From: CAYHCE01 sp964355015
Lineage (GTDB): Bacteria; Cyanobacteriota; Cyanobacteriia; PCC-6307; Cyanobiaceae
Assembly (NCBI GenBank): GCA_964355015.1
Contig: CAYHCE010000008.1
Span: 1 to 64,000, forward strand
Direction: 5' to 3'
DNA length: 64,000 nt
Within the stretch, counting starts at the first letter, position 1. The number at the start of each line of letters is the position of its first letter. Position numbers and translations under genes: made by a program. Of the stretch, positions 16,373 to 24,923 are shown in pieces. Under the pieces are notes generated by a model that was not told the origin of the DNA, searched no databases, and saw only the letters and a program-made list of their open reading frames with translations.

Positions 16373-17137
16373 TCAGCCCCCCACCACCAGGGCATCGACA
16401 ATCTCATAGCGTTCGAAGTTCTCCCCAAGACTGAGCACCGAAACATCACCGCGCCGCTGCACTGACAGCTTCTCGGGTTGATCCGAAGCAACCGCCTTAC
16501 CCTTCACGAACAGGAACTGACGCTTCTGACCCTCGGGGCTCGTCACCACCACCGTGCCGCTGTTGTTGGCCCTGCGAATCACGAAGGCCTTACATCTGGC
16601 GGTCTTACCGCTGCTCCCGAACACACAGGGCACCTCCGCCGAGGCGTGATAGGGAGTGCCGGGGATCAGGGCATCGCGGGAAGCGGGCACGGGGGCGAGG
16701 GGAGCACCGCCGATCCCTAACTTCAGGCTGTAGGCGCTGGTTTCATTGCGGCGCGCCGCCGGGCGCATCAGGTACACCCTCACACTGACGTCGCCATCGC
16801 TGGGCAGGAGACCACGGAAGCGGTTGCCGGAGCTGCTGCCGATGAACAGGGCGTTGTCGGTCCCGGCCGCCATCACGTTGAAGTAATTCTGCGGGTTGGA
16901 ACCCTTGAGCTCCACCGTCAGGGTCTGACCGGCGCCGGCCCGCAGTTTGTAGTCGACGGTCTGGTCGCCCTTGAGCTGTCCCTTGAGCAGGGTGGAATCG
17001 GCTCCGGCTCGAAACGTGACCCTTTGACTCTCGATCGCAGGCTGGGCCACGCCACCCCCAGCCGGGAGGCTGATTGCCAGGAGGCCAGCGGCAACTAAGG
17101 CGAGTGGAGCACGCATCGGACGCTTGGGAGTGAGCAT
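16373..17137 (-). CDS. exported PPC-like beta-domain protein
   Basis: This 254-aa protein has an N-terminal signal peptide (APLALVAAGLLAISLPAGGGVAQ). A beta domain (about 40-140: LLKGQLKGDQTVDYKLRAGAG ... DVSVRVYLMRP) is clearly homologous to that of the 15014-15718 protein. The C-terminal 90 residues differ: a paired-cysteine segment VPCVFGSSGKTARCKAFVIRR with VVVTSPEGQKRQFLFVKGKAV, resembling small lipoprotein-like domains that bind small ligands. Periplasmic. It is first of three co-directional genes (28 bases before the nuclease-like gene), a probable operon. The function is unproven. Confidence 0.8.
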   Translation of the reverse strand: MLTPKRPMRAPLALVAAGLLAISLPAGGGVAQPAIESQRVTFRAGADSTLLKGQLKGDQTVDYKLRAGAGQTLTVELKGSNPQNYFNVMAAGTDNALFIGSSSGNRFRGLLPSDGDVSVRVYLMRPAARRNETSAYSLKLGIGGAPLAPVPASRDALIPGTPYHASAEVPCVFGSSGKTARCKAFVIRRANNSGTVVVTSPEGQKRQFLFVKGKAVASDQPEKLSVQRRGDVSVLSLGENFERYEIVDALVVGG

Positions 17138-17696
17138 TGAAAACCCTACCTCGCTTGCTCTCCGGAACGTTCCTGATCGCCTATGGCATGACTCGATGGG
17201 TTATTCCTGCTTACTGGGAGGAGTTGAGTGATCTCCGGAGCCAACTAGCATGTCGCTGTGGATCTAACGCTCAAGATCAGCGGCGGGCAGGAGTTTATTC
17301 GGACATCGTGGATTAATAACCCGTCCGCTGCATCTTGTTGTTAGGAAGCGGTTTAAGGAGCTAAAGGCAGCGTGGGGGGCAATCCGCGACAAACATGACT
17401 GCTTGTAGTGGTACGAAGCGTTGGGCGCATTGTTGCCGAATAGCGCCAAAACTATTTTGCCACCATAGTGCTACGAAGCGGGCGCTGGGCTGAGAACAGT
17501 ACGTATACCTGCTGCCCAGCAGCAAACGACCAAACATTGCAGAGAACGCACGCGCTAGTTTGCTTATCGCAACGCCTTCTAACCGTCAATTCTGCGTAGC
17601 GGTCTAACGCTTGCTTCCAATTGTTGTAGGGCGCTCGGATTGAAGAAGGAGGTAGGAATCAGACGGATGATGTGATATGAAAGTTGTAATCATTAA
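17138..17696. other. 559-bp AT-richer spacer with attC and cassette debris
   Basis: Holds the well-formed attC site at 17262-17346. To its right, between 17405 and 17490, two imperfect direct copies of TAGTGSTACGAAGCG lie about 60 bases apart. R'-like boxes (GTTAGAC, minus strand 17602-17608; GTTAGAA, near 17578-17584) occur without a foldable partner half. No convincing gene is present; a 61-aa frame at 17264-17449 runs into the attC. It looks like a decayed cassette region. The first 120 bases serve as leader for the 16373-17137 gene. Confidence 0.5.
17262..17346 (-). other. attC-like recombination site D (solitary)
   Basis: Minus strand: R'' TCCTAAC (17340-17346), arms CAAGAT-G-CAGCGG-A-CGGG and CCCG-CCGCTG-ATCTTG, perfect consensus R' GTTAGAT (17262-17268). 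This is the best formed copy: 16 paired bases with two extrahelical bases on the 5' arm, six pairs apart. Same orientation as sites B and C. It lies about 15 kb from site C, with the defence operon and the exported-protein genes in between. Confidence 0.8.
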
Positions 17697-18305
17697 CTAT
17701 TGACTGATAAAGGCATCGCCACATGCTCCGGTTACGTGCACGTTGAATTCGAATCTACGAGAGGCTGTTACAAGAGGTGGGCCACCAATAAGGCGGATAG
17801 TAACAGGTAACGTCTTCCCAAGGTTATTAATGCTCTGACCAGCTGGAAGAGTGGCTGATACATGCTCAGGTCCTTGGCCCAGTGCCGTGAGTGGAACTTG
17901 GACTGCACCACCTATCGAACGCTGGTAGACAGGCACTGAAGCCGCCCATCGGCCAAGGTTTGTGACGTCAATCATGGTAGCCCCAATGTTTACTTCGGGG
18001 CCTACATTGAGGCTCAACACAAGAAACTCCGTGTTTGCAGGACAGTTGGGTATACGAAGAGGGACATCGATTAAATGCTGGCCTAACAACAGCACCCCTC
18101 TTCCGGATGTTGTAATCCACCTGCGCTTATCACCATTTGGTCCGATCGGCCCTGCCCAGGCCGCGCTGCACAAGGTAAAAAGAATCAACAAACAACAGTT
18201 CCCGAGAGCCGGCAACCATCTCTTACACTTAACACTGTTGTTCTGAAGGACAACGGAAGCGATGTTCTGTCTGCGGGGGCTAATTCTAAGCGAGCTGCTG
18301 TACAT
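17697..18305 (-). CDS. unknown exported protein, 202 aa
   Basis: Not recognised. The frame extends to a TTG at 18350, but the ATG at 18303-18305 is the better start. The N-terminus is basic, followed by a hydrophobic stretch (LPALGNCCLLILFTLCSAAWAG) that fits a signal peptide cleaved after AWA. The mature part is beta-rich, with a LDVPLRIPNCPANTEFLVLSLNVG segment and a C-terminal FEFNVHVTGACGDAF that could form a disulphide with the earlier Cys. DNA around it is AT-rich and bounded on the left by attC debris, so it may be cassette-derived or foreign. It could be a surface or adhesin-like domain (speculative). Confidence 0.65.
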   Translation of the reverse strand: MYSSSLRISPRRQNIASVVLQNNSVKCKRWLPALGNCCLLILFTLCSAAWAGPIGPNGDKRRWITTSGRGVLLLGQHLIDVPLRIPNCPANTEFLVLSLNVGPEVNIGATMIDVTNLGRWAASVPVYQRSIGGAVQVPLTALGQGPEHVSATLPAGQSINNLGKTLPVTIRLIGGPPLVTASRRFEFNVHVTGACGDAFISQ

Positions 18306-18350
18306 ACGGGATTCCGGATTGAGTGAGAGTAAATTTAATGTTTGATACAA

Positions 18351-18706
18351 GAGAGTGGCTTGACCAATTTGCTTGGTGTTTTACAATTTAAATTCTCGCA
18401 GAAGGTTGACTTCTATCATTAAAATATCTAGCAAGGAATTCCTGGCATGTCAACCATGCATGAAAATTTATGAGGCTTTTAAAAGAACGCAACACTCTGC
18501 CTAACAGTATTTCGGCGGGTCCGGTATCCACCTCATGCCCAGGCCCTCTGGCTGCATATGACCCCGTGAAGCCTGTCGACCGACGATGGAATCCTCAGCC
18601 ACCGTAATCCCTTTGACGGTATAGGCCCATGTGTGATCGGAGCATGGACGGGTCCGAGAACCAAATGTTCAGAACGCTACAGAAGGTCCACTGGTCTCAT
18701 CACCAC
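18351..18706. other. 356-bp AT-rich intergenic region
   Basis: No gene supported. It contains the upstream region of the minus-strand unknown exported protein and the 3' side of the frameshifted gene that ends at 18707. A plus-strand frame from 18629 is the antisense of that gene and is not credible. No repeat or terminator hairpin was found. Confidence 0.4.
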
Positions 18707-19461
18707 TCAGGGTCCCGAACCGCCTTCGGCCTGGGGAATCCAGTGGCTCAGATCCTTGTCCGCCAGCCAGTGGCGCACCGCGGCCTCCGCCTCCGGCAGG
18801 CGCAGCAGCAGCTCGGGCAGTTGCCCCTGCAGCTCGGCGCCATGCCGGCTCAGCCGTTCCTGCAGCACCGAAATCTGGGCTGGATCGGCCAGCCCGTCTC
18901 CGAGCCGACCGATCAGTGCCCCCCCACCAGCTGGCCGGCAGGGGCCGGCTCACGCCATTCCCGGCGCGGAACCACCCCCCAACCAGCGGCGAAGATCCAC
19001 ACCGGCGCTGAAGGCGGCCTGTTGCAGTTTTCCCGCTGCTGCGCCGCGTCGAGGCCATCCCAGAAGGCATGGAACAGATCCAGCGACGCCTTGCCCATCC
19101 CCACGAAGCCCAGGAGCGTGAACGGCAGGGTGAGCCAAGGGAATACCAGCAGCACCACAGCCAGAACCACGCTCACGGCAGCGCCGTGCTTCACCGATTC
19201 CCACACGGTGGCGGCCATCGTCTGAACCTGCTGGGCGCGGTCGATCTCGCCGCACTGCCGCATCGCCTCGGTGCGCAGGCCGCTGAGCAAGGCCTGGTAG
19301 ATCGCATACACGGCCATACCGCCAAGGCTGGATTCGGCCACGAATTCGCTGCCGCTGAAGGCGCCGCCATTGGCATTGAGATCGATCGCGGCCACACCGG
19401 CCGTGGGGGCCACCTCCCAGCCGGCGCGGGGGATGCGGAAGGGATCACGGTCGCGGCCCAT
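18707..19461 (-). pseudogene. frameshifted membrane protein of unknown function
   Basis: The ATG at 19459-19461 opens MGRDRDPFRIPRAG. A hydrophobic hairpin, VSVVLAVVLLVFPWLTLPFTLLGF, follows, with soluble helices. In a run of seven C (18919-18925; G on the coding strand) the frame breaks: as written it stops after QLVGGH. With one more base it continues as QLVGGALIGRLGDGLADP and ends at 18707, giving 251 aa. The restored tail, ISVLQERLSRHGAELQGQLPELLLRLPEAE, is a convincing amphipathic coding sequence. Either the gene is broken or the assembly lost one base. The family was not recognised. Confidence 0.7.
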
Positions 19462-19666
19462 GGCAGCTCCATCGGGAAAGGATGGCCCCATCCTCGGCGC
19501 GATGGACCTGCTAAGGCGAGGTTGTTCTGCGAAGCACCAACCCTGCGAACGCCGGCGCCACCAGGGGATGGTCCGTTGCTGGGTTCGGCTGAGGCCGTCC
19601 TTCGCAGCATGGGGCCGCACCTCTCCTGCATCAGGCTGGATGCTGCAGGAAGCGTTCCCCTTCCCC

Positions 19667-20323
19667 ATGAGCCACCAGCTCGACCTGCTCGCGCCCGATC
19701 CAGCGCCGCCCCCCAGCGGGCTTCACGACCTCCGCGCAGAAGGTCTGGCGCTGCGCCATGGCCCTGGCTGGCTGGCCGAAGCGGATCAGCACCTGGCGGC
19801 CCTGCTGCGGGAGGTGCCCTGGAAACAGGAGCAGATCACCCTGTTCGGGCGCACCCATCCGATCCCGCGCCTCACCTGCTGGATGGGCGATCCCGGTTGC
19901 CATTACACCTACAGCGGCGTGCGCAATGCCATCGAGCCCTGGGCACCCCGGGTGCAGGAGCTCAGGGAGCAGCTGGAGGCCGTTGCCGGCTGCCGCTTCA
20001 ACTCCCTGCTGCTCAACCGCTTCCGCAACGGCGACGACAAGCTCGACTGGCATGCCGATGACGAGCCCGAACTCGATCCACATCAGCCGATCGCCTCGCT
20101 GAGCCTGGGCGCCAGCCGCAGCTTCCGGCTCAGGCCCCGGGATCCTGCCGCGAACGGCTCCGCGCCGGTCAGCCTGGAACTGGGTCACGGCGAACTGCTG
20201 ATCATGGATCCGCCCACTCAGCGCCATTGGCTGCACCAGGTGCCCCCTCGGCGGCGGGTGAAACAGGAACGCCTCAACCTCACCTTTCGCGTCATCCGAG
20301 CGGAGGCGATTCGGCATGTATGA
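19667..20323 (+). CDS. alkB: AlkB-family 2-oxoglutarate/Fe(II) oxygenase
   Basis: This 218-aa protein belongs to the AlkB family (ALKBH2/3-like), which removes alkyl lesions such as 1-methyladenine and 3-methylcytosine from DNA or RNA by oxidation. Iron ligands are H129 and D131 (DWHADDE) and H190 (HWLHQVP). The 2-oxoglutarate-binding arginines are in ERLNLTFR (about 202 and 208). The substrate-side NSLLLNRFRNGDDKLDWH stretch is typical. An upstream open frame exists, but the ATG at 19667 matches family N-termini. The next gene starts inside its end (8-base overlap). It lies divergently from the frameshifted membrane-protein gene on its left. Confidence 0.93.
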   Translation: MSHQLDLLAPDPAPPPSGLHDLRAEGLALRHGPGWLAEADQHLAALLREVPWKQEQITLFGRTHPIPRLTCWMGDPGCHYTYSGVRNAIEPWAPRVQELREQLEAVAGCRFNSLLLNRFRNGDDKLDWHADDEPELDPHQPIASLSLGASRSFRLRPRDPAANGSAPVSLELGHGELLIMDPPTQRHWLHQVPPRRRVKQERLNLTFRVIRAEAIRHV

Positions 20324-21117
20324 GCTGCTGATTCCGAGCGTGATCGAGCGCTTTTCCCCGCCGGGCCAATCCGAACGTGAGTTTCTGGAAAGCGTCCACC
20401 AGGCAGATATCCGCGAGGCCAGGCACTTCCGCACCCAGGGGAGCCGGTGTCTCCGGCGATCTATGCCGAACCCCTGATCTGTGCCGCCTATCTGCTTCGC
20501 CACTTTGGCCCTTACACGCTCCAGCTCGGGGATGTGCTCACGGCCCTCTGCGGTGGGCCCTGTCCGGAGGCCGTCAGCCTGGCTGCGCTTCATTCCCAGC
20601 TTGGCGGGCTCCAGCTCGACGCCATGGTTGTGGACCTCAACGCCGCGACCTGGTGTGACTGCTGGCCGATCAGCGAAGACATCGTGCGCCACTACCCGCA
20701 GCATCCAGCCGTGCGGATCCAAGGGCTGACGATCAACCTGCTCGATGGCCTCCCGGCCTAGCCGAACACCGTTCCCTGGCCGAAGCCCGGGTGTTCACCG
20801 CCATGAACTGCCTCAACGAGCTGGTGGGGCTCGGCATCGAGCGCCTGCGCCACCGGCTGGCGGCCCTGCCCTCCGGTGCCCTGGTGCTGGCCCGCGATCT
20901 GGCCGGCTACCCCGATTGCACCCAGGGCATGACGCTGCTGTGGGAGCTGCTGCTGGAGCGTGAAGCCACGATCCTGCTCAACGACCGTGGTGAGGTCCAT
21001 GCCATGGCCAAACGACTTGGCGTTCCCCCGCGGATTTCCTGGATGTACGGAGCGGCCGACCAGAACAGGTTCCGGCTTCACGTGAAGCAAATCCGCCTTG
21101 CCGCGGCGTTGCCTTGA
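20316..21117 (+). pseudogene. unknown gene broken by two -1 frameshifts
   Basis: Three open pieces in successive frames make one protein. 20316 on: MYELLIPSVIERFSPPGQ ... HFRTQ. About 20440-20760: EPVSPAIYAEPLICAAYLL ... INLLDG. 20755-21117: GLAEHRSLAEARVFTAMNC ... IRLAAALP. Each junction is repaired by adding one G to a G run (near 20428 and near 20755). The repaired frame is 267 aa. The middle and last parts read like a genuine alpha/beta protein (LVLARDLAGYPDCTQGMTLLWELLL). No family recognised. It overlaps the alkB end, so it was probably co-transcribed with it. Genuine decay and sequencing error are equally possible. Confidence 0.62.
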
Positions 21118-21164
21118 ACCGGAAATCTGGTCATTCGCACCAGCAAGGGGCCGATCGGATCTGA

Positions 21165-21332
21165 TCCGGGAAAGGCTGGGAGGCTCCTTCGCCGCGAAAC
21201 TCCATGATCCGCCACCTCCTTTCCGGGCATCGCCGCGGCCAGCACAGCATCCGCATCAACAACCAGTTCCGCCTCTGCTTCATCTGGAGCGATGCCGGTC
21301 CTGAAGGCGTCGAGATCGTCGACAACCACTGA
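21165..21332 (+). pseudogene. HigB-type toxin remnant (C-terminal part)
   Basis: The last 43 codons from the ATG at 21204 read MIRHLLSGHRRGQHSIRIN, then NQFRLCFIWSDAGPEGVEI and VDNH. That is the conserved C-terminal core of HigB/RelE toxins (SGDRxGQYSIRINxQWRxCF ... EIVDYH). The N-terminal half is absent or scrambled; the frame is closed by a stop at 21162. No HigA antitoxin follows. It is a relic, or a frameshifted toxin. Confidence 0.6.
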
Positions 21333-21595
21333 ACAGCCAACCCCAGGAGGCACCATCCGTTTGGAGCTGTCTGCGCCGTGGGGTTGCCGCTGCAGCGGCT
21401 GGAGTGACCCGTCCGGGCCCGGGGCCCATGGCAGGCGCTCCGGTGTCGCATGACATTTCCTAACCGCAGGAGTACTTCCTTGCGTGAGCGCAAACTTTCA
21501 ATAGAACAGGCTGTTCCCCTTGAACCTGGCCTGCAGCAGAACGAGGAGCGTGCTGCTGCGGGTGCCGGTCTCACTGAGCGTGGCTGTCATCCCGA

Positions 21596-22636
21596 TCAGG
21601 CGGCCGCACCGCTGGAGTGCTCACCCTCCTCCCCCCGCTCCGCCGCGAACCCGCCGCTCAGCGGCTCGGCGCGGATTCCCTCCACCTCCCGCAGATAGCG
21701 GGCCAGAGCCTCGCTCTGGCCGTGGGTCACGTACACCTGGCGGGCGCCGGTGCCCTTCACCGTGCGCAGCAGGCCCTCCCAGTCGGCGTGGTCGCTGAGC
21801 ACGAAGCCCCTTTCGAAGCCGCGTCGCCGCCGGGCGCCGCGCACCGCCATCCAGCCGCTCACGAAGCCGGTCTGAGCTGCCTGGAACCGCTTCATCCAGG
21901 GCGAGCGGTGGGCGGAGGGGGGCGCCAGTACCAGGCGGCCGGCCAGGGGGTCGCCGCGCCGGAGTTCGCTCACTGGCCGGGTGGGCACCAGCTCGATGCC
22001 CTGCTCGCGATAGGGGGCCATCAGCGTCTGCACGGCACCGTGCAGCAACACCTCCTCCTCCACGCCCAGGGCCGCCAGTTCCGCCAGCAGCCGCTGCGCC
22101 TTGCCGAAGGCGTAGGCGAACAGCAGTGAGGGCCGCTCCGGCGCCCCGCGCCACCAGGCCAGCACTTCGGCCGCCAGCTCGCGCCCGGGCCGCCAGCGGT
22201 AGATCGGCAGCCCGAAGGTGGCCTCGGTGATCAGCACGTCGGCGCCCACGGGCTCGAACGGGGCGCAGCTGGGGTCGGGATCCCGCTTGTAATCACCGCT
22301 GATCAGCCAGGTTTCGCCGCCTGCGCTGATCCGGATCTGGGCCGAGCCCAGCACGTGGCCGGCCGAGTGGAACGACAGCCTCGCCTCTCCGAGGCGCAGC
22401 TCGGCGCTGTAGGGAACGGCGGTGAGGTCGATGCCAGGGCCGAGCCGCTGGCGCAGGATTCCCTCGCCGGCGTTGATCGCCCAGTAGGCGCCGCAGCCCG
22501 GCAGGGCGTGATCGGCGTGGGCATGGGTGATCAGGGCGCGCGGCACCGGCCGCCAGGGATCGATCCAGGCCTGCGCCGGCGAGCAGAACAGCCCCTGCGG
22601 GGTGAGGCGGATCAGTCCGTCGGTCGGCAGGGCCAT
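21596..22636 (-). CDS. MBL-fold exonuclease (DNA-ligase-associated type)
   Basis: This 346-aa protein has the metallo-beta-lactamase HxHxDH motif THAHADHALPG (about residues 37-47) and further metal ligands in SAGHVLGSAQI and ISGDYKRD. A late THGQSEALARYL is typical of the beta-CASP-like exonuclease branch annotated as 'ligase-associated DNA exonuclease'. Known members lie beside an ATP-dependent DNA ligase and a helicase. Neither is seen here, so the set is split or absent in this genome. The activity is presumed nuclease on single strands or RNA 3' ends. Divergent from the aldolase gene, with 134 bases between starts. The 263 bases on its left (21333-21595) show no gene. Confidence 0.88.
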   Translation of the reverse strand: MALPTDGLIRLTPQGLFCSPAQAWIDPWRPVPRALITHAHADHALPGCGAYWAINAGEGILRQRLGPGIDLTAVPYSAELRLGEARLSFHSAGHVLGSAQIRISAGGETWLISGDYKRDPDPSCAPFEPVGADVLITEATFGLPIYRWRPGRELAAEVLAWWRGAPERPSLLFAYAFGKAQRLLAELAALGVEEEVLLHGAVQTLMAPYREQGIELVPTRPVSELRRGDPLAGRLVLAPPSAHRSPWMKRFQAAQTGFVSGWMAVRGARRRRGFERGFVLSDHADWEGLLRTVKGTGARQVYVTHGQSEALARYLREVEGIRAEPLSGGFAAERGEEGEHSSGAAA

Positions 22637-22770
22637 GGCGCGGGCCGTTGGGCTGGGTGCCGCGGTGGTCCGCGGTGGAGGGGCGTGGGTCCGGGCATCC
22701 TGGCGCTGGGCCTGCGTTGACGGCGGCCGGTCTCTCCCCTAGCCATGGGGCAGACCCCGCGGCCGGCCCC

Positions 22771-23853
22771 ATGGCGCTCGACACCCATCGCCAGGAGCTG
22801 GAGGCCACCGCTGCGGCCCTGGCCCAGCCCGGTACGGGGTTGCTGGCGGCCGATGAATCCACCGGCACGATCGGCAAGCGCTTCGCGGCGATCGGCCTCG
22901 AGAACAGCGAGGAACACCGGCGTGCCTACCGTACCCTGCTGGCCACCGCCCCCGCTCTGCGCGAAGCGATCAGCGGCATGATCCTCTACGAGGAAACCCT
23001 CTTCCAGAACAGCACCGATCCCGCCGGCCGGAGCGGCCCGCCGATCGTGGAGCTCCTCCAGCAGCTGGGCATCGTGCCCGGCATCAAGGTGGACCAGGGG
23101 GTGGAGCCCCTGGCGGGCGGGTTGCCGGGGGAGAGCTGGTGCACCGGCCTGCGGGGCCTGCAGGAGCGGGCGGCCCGGTACTACGAGCGGGGCGCCCGTT
23201 TCGCCAAGTGGCGTGCGGTGTTGCGCATCACCGCCGCTGGCTGCCCCTCGGAGCTGTGCGTGCGCGAGAACGCCTGGGGCCTGGCCCGCTACGCCCGCAC
23301 CGTGCAGGAGGAGGGGCTGGTGCCGATCGTGGAGCCGGAGATCCTGATGGACGGCGACCACGACATCCTCACCACCGCGGCGGTGCAGGAGTGGGTACTG
23401 CGCACCGTCTACGAGGCCCTTGCGCTGAACGGGGTGTTCCTGGAGGGCAGCCTGCTCAAGCCCTCGATGACCCTTCCCGGGGCCGACTGTCCGGAACGCC
23501 CCAGCCCCGGCCAGGTGGCCGACTACACCGTGCGCACCCTGCGGCGCAGCGTGCCCGCCGCCGTGCCGGCGATCCTCTTCCTTTCGGGCGGCCTGGGCGA
23601 GGAGGAGGCCAGTGTCTTCCTCAACGCCATCCACCACGTGGCCGAGGCTGCCCCGTGGCACCTGGGCTTCTCCTTCGGCCGCGCCCTGCAGCACTCCTGC
23701 CTCCAGCAGTGGGCCGGCACGAACCTGGAGGCGGGCCAGGCGGCCCTGCTGGCCCGGGCGAAGGCCAACGGCGAGGCCGCCCGCGGCGTTTACGTGCCGG
23801 GCTCTCAGCCCTCCGGCGACGCCTCGCTGTTCGTGGCCGACTACAGCTACTGA
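22771..23853 (+). CDS. class I fructose-bisphosphate aldolase
   Basis: This 360-aa protein catalyses reversible cleavage of fructose 1,6-bisphosphate (and probably sedoheptulose 1,7-bisphosphate) in glycolysis and the Calvin cycle. Family hallmarks: GTGLLAADESTGTIGKRF near the start, GIKVDQGVEPL, RFAKWRAVL, EPEILMDGDHD, and LEGSLLKPSMTLPG with the Schiff-base lysine. The C-terminal Tyr (DYSY) typical of animal-type aldolases is present. The longer frame from 22648 is rejected because family members begin just before the LxxTAxAL helix, so the ATG at 22771 is used. Cyanobacteria usually also have a class II enzyme, so this may be the second aldolase. Confidence 0.94.
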   Translation: MALDTHRQELEATAAALAQPGTGLLAADESTGTIGKRFAAIGLENSEEHRRAYRTLLATAPALREAISGMILYEETLFQNSTDPAGRSGPPIVELLQQLGIVPGIKVDQGVEPLAGGLPGESWCTGLRGLQERAARYYERGARFAKWRAVLRITAAGCPSELCVRENAWGLARYARTVQEEGLVPIVEPEILMDGDHDILTTAAVQEWVLRTVYEALALNGVFLEGSLLKPSMTLPGADCPERPSPGQVADYTVRTLRRSVPAAVPAILFLSGGLGEEEASVFLNAIHHVAEAAPWHLGFSFGRALQHSCLQQWAGTNLEAGQAALLARAKANGEAARGVYVPGSQPSGDASLFVADYSY

Positions 23854-23881
23854 GCCCTCCTGCGCCGCGGACGAGGGGGCC

Positions 23882-24868
23882 TCAGCGGCTCATCTCCAGC
23901 ATCCGCTGGATCGGCAGCAGGGCCCGCAGGCGCAGCGTTTCGTCGAGCTCGATCGCCGGCGCCCCCTCGCTCAGGCAGCGCCACAGCTTCTCGAGCGTGT
24001 TGAGCCGCATGTAGGGGCAGGCGTTGCAGCTGCAGCCGTCCTGGCCGGGCACCTCGAAGAACTGCTTCTGAGGCAGCTTCCGCCGCATCTGGTGCAGGAT
24101 GCCCGGCTCGGTGAGCACAATGAAAGCGCTGGCCTGACTGGATTCGGCCCTTTGCAGCAGCTTGCTGGTGGAGCCGATGAAGTCGGCCAGATCGAGCAGG
24201 TTGGGCAGGCATTCCGGGTGGGCGATCACCTCGGCGCCCGGATGTTCCAGCTGCAGCCGCAGCACCGCCTGTTCGCTGAAGGTTTCGTGCACCAGGCAGC
24301 TGCCGGGCCAGAGCGTGAGCTCGCGGCCGCTCTGCTTCGCCACCCAGCGGCCCAGGTTCTGATCGGGGGCGAACAGGATCGGCCGCTCGGCCGGCAGCTG
24401 CTGCACCAGGCTCACGGCGTTGCTGCTGGTGCAGATCAGGTCGCTCTGGGCCTTCACCGCCGCCGAGCAGTTGATGTAGCTCACCACGATGTGGTCCGGG
24501 TGCTCGGCGCGGAAGGCGGCGAAGGCGTCGGCGGGGCAGGCGTCGGCCAGGGAGCAGCCGGCCGCCAGGTCCGGCAGCAGCACGGTTTTGCCGGGGCTGA
24601 GGATCTTGGCGGTTTCGGCCATGAAGTGAACGCCGCAGAACACGATCACGTCGGCGTCGGTGGCGGCCGCCTTGCGGGAGAGTTCGAGCGAATCCCCGAT
24701 GAAATCGGCGATGTCCTGGATCTCTTCGTTCTGGTAATAGTGCGCCAGGATCACGGCGTTGCGTTGCCGCCGCAGAGCCTCGATGGCGGCCGGCAGGTTG
24801 TGGGGCACCGCCCCCGGTTGGGGAGCGTCGGCGGAGCGGGGCTGGGTCGGGGTGGCCGCAAAAACCAA
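23882..24868 (-). CDS. nadA: quinolinate synthase A
   Basis: This 328-aa enzyme condenses iminoaspartate with dihydroxyacetone phosphate to quinolinate in de novo NAD synthesis, using a [4Fe-4S] cluster. Motifs: LAHYYQNEEIQDIADFIGDS at the N-terminus, FMAETAKIL, and cluster cysteines in AAGCSLADAC, PGSCLVHE and GCSCNACPYM. The start is ambiguous by a few residues, since family homologs begin with variable N-termini. It converges with the aldolase gene, 28 bases apart. NAD supply is of side interest because the window also encodes an NAD-hydrolysing defence effector, but there is no linkage between them. Confidence 0.96.
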   Translation of the reverse strand: MVFAATPTQPRSADAPQPGAVPHNLPAAIEALRRQRNAVILAHYYQNEEIQDIADFIGDSLELSRKAAATDADVIVFCGVHFMAETAKILSPGKTVLLPDLAAGCSLADACPADAFAAFRAEHPDHIVVSYINCSAAVKAQSDLICTSSNAVSLVQQLPAERPILFAPDQNLGRWVAKQSGRELTLWPGSCLVHETFSEQAVLRLQLEHPGAEVIAHPECLPNLLDLADFIGSTSKLLQRAESSQASAFIVLTEPGILHQMRRKLPQKQFFEVPGQDGCSCNACPYMRLNTLEKLWRCLSEGAPAIELDETLRLRALLPIQRMLEMSR

Positions 24869-24923
24869 CCGTTACCTCATCTGGGGCAGGATGTCACCAC
24901 CCTAGGGATCCGGCACGGCCGCT

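Noticed and set aside
2494..17346. Idea that the whole hsd operon is one giant cassette
   Set aside because: The R'' box of site C (GTCGAAC) does not complement the sequence after site D (TTAGATCC), unlike the two short cassettes that pass this test.
17602..17690. Another attC candidate with perfect R' GTTAGAC
   Set aside because: The position after the gene is right, but the inner arms do not pair; could be a decayed site, not counted.
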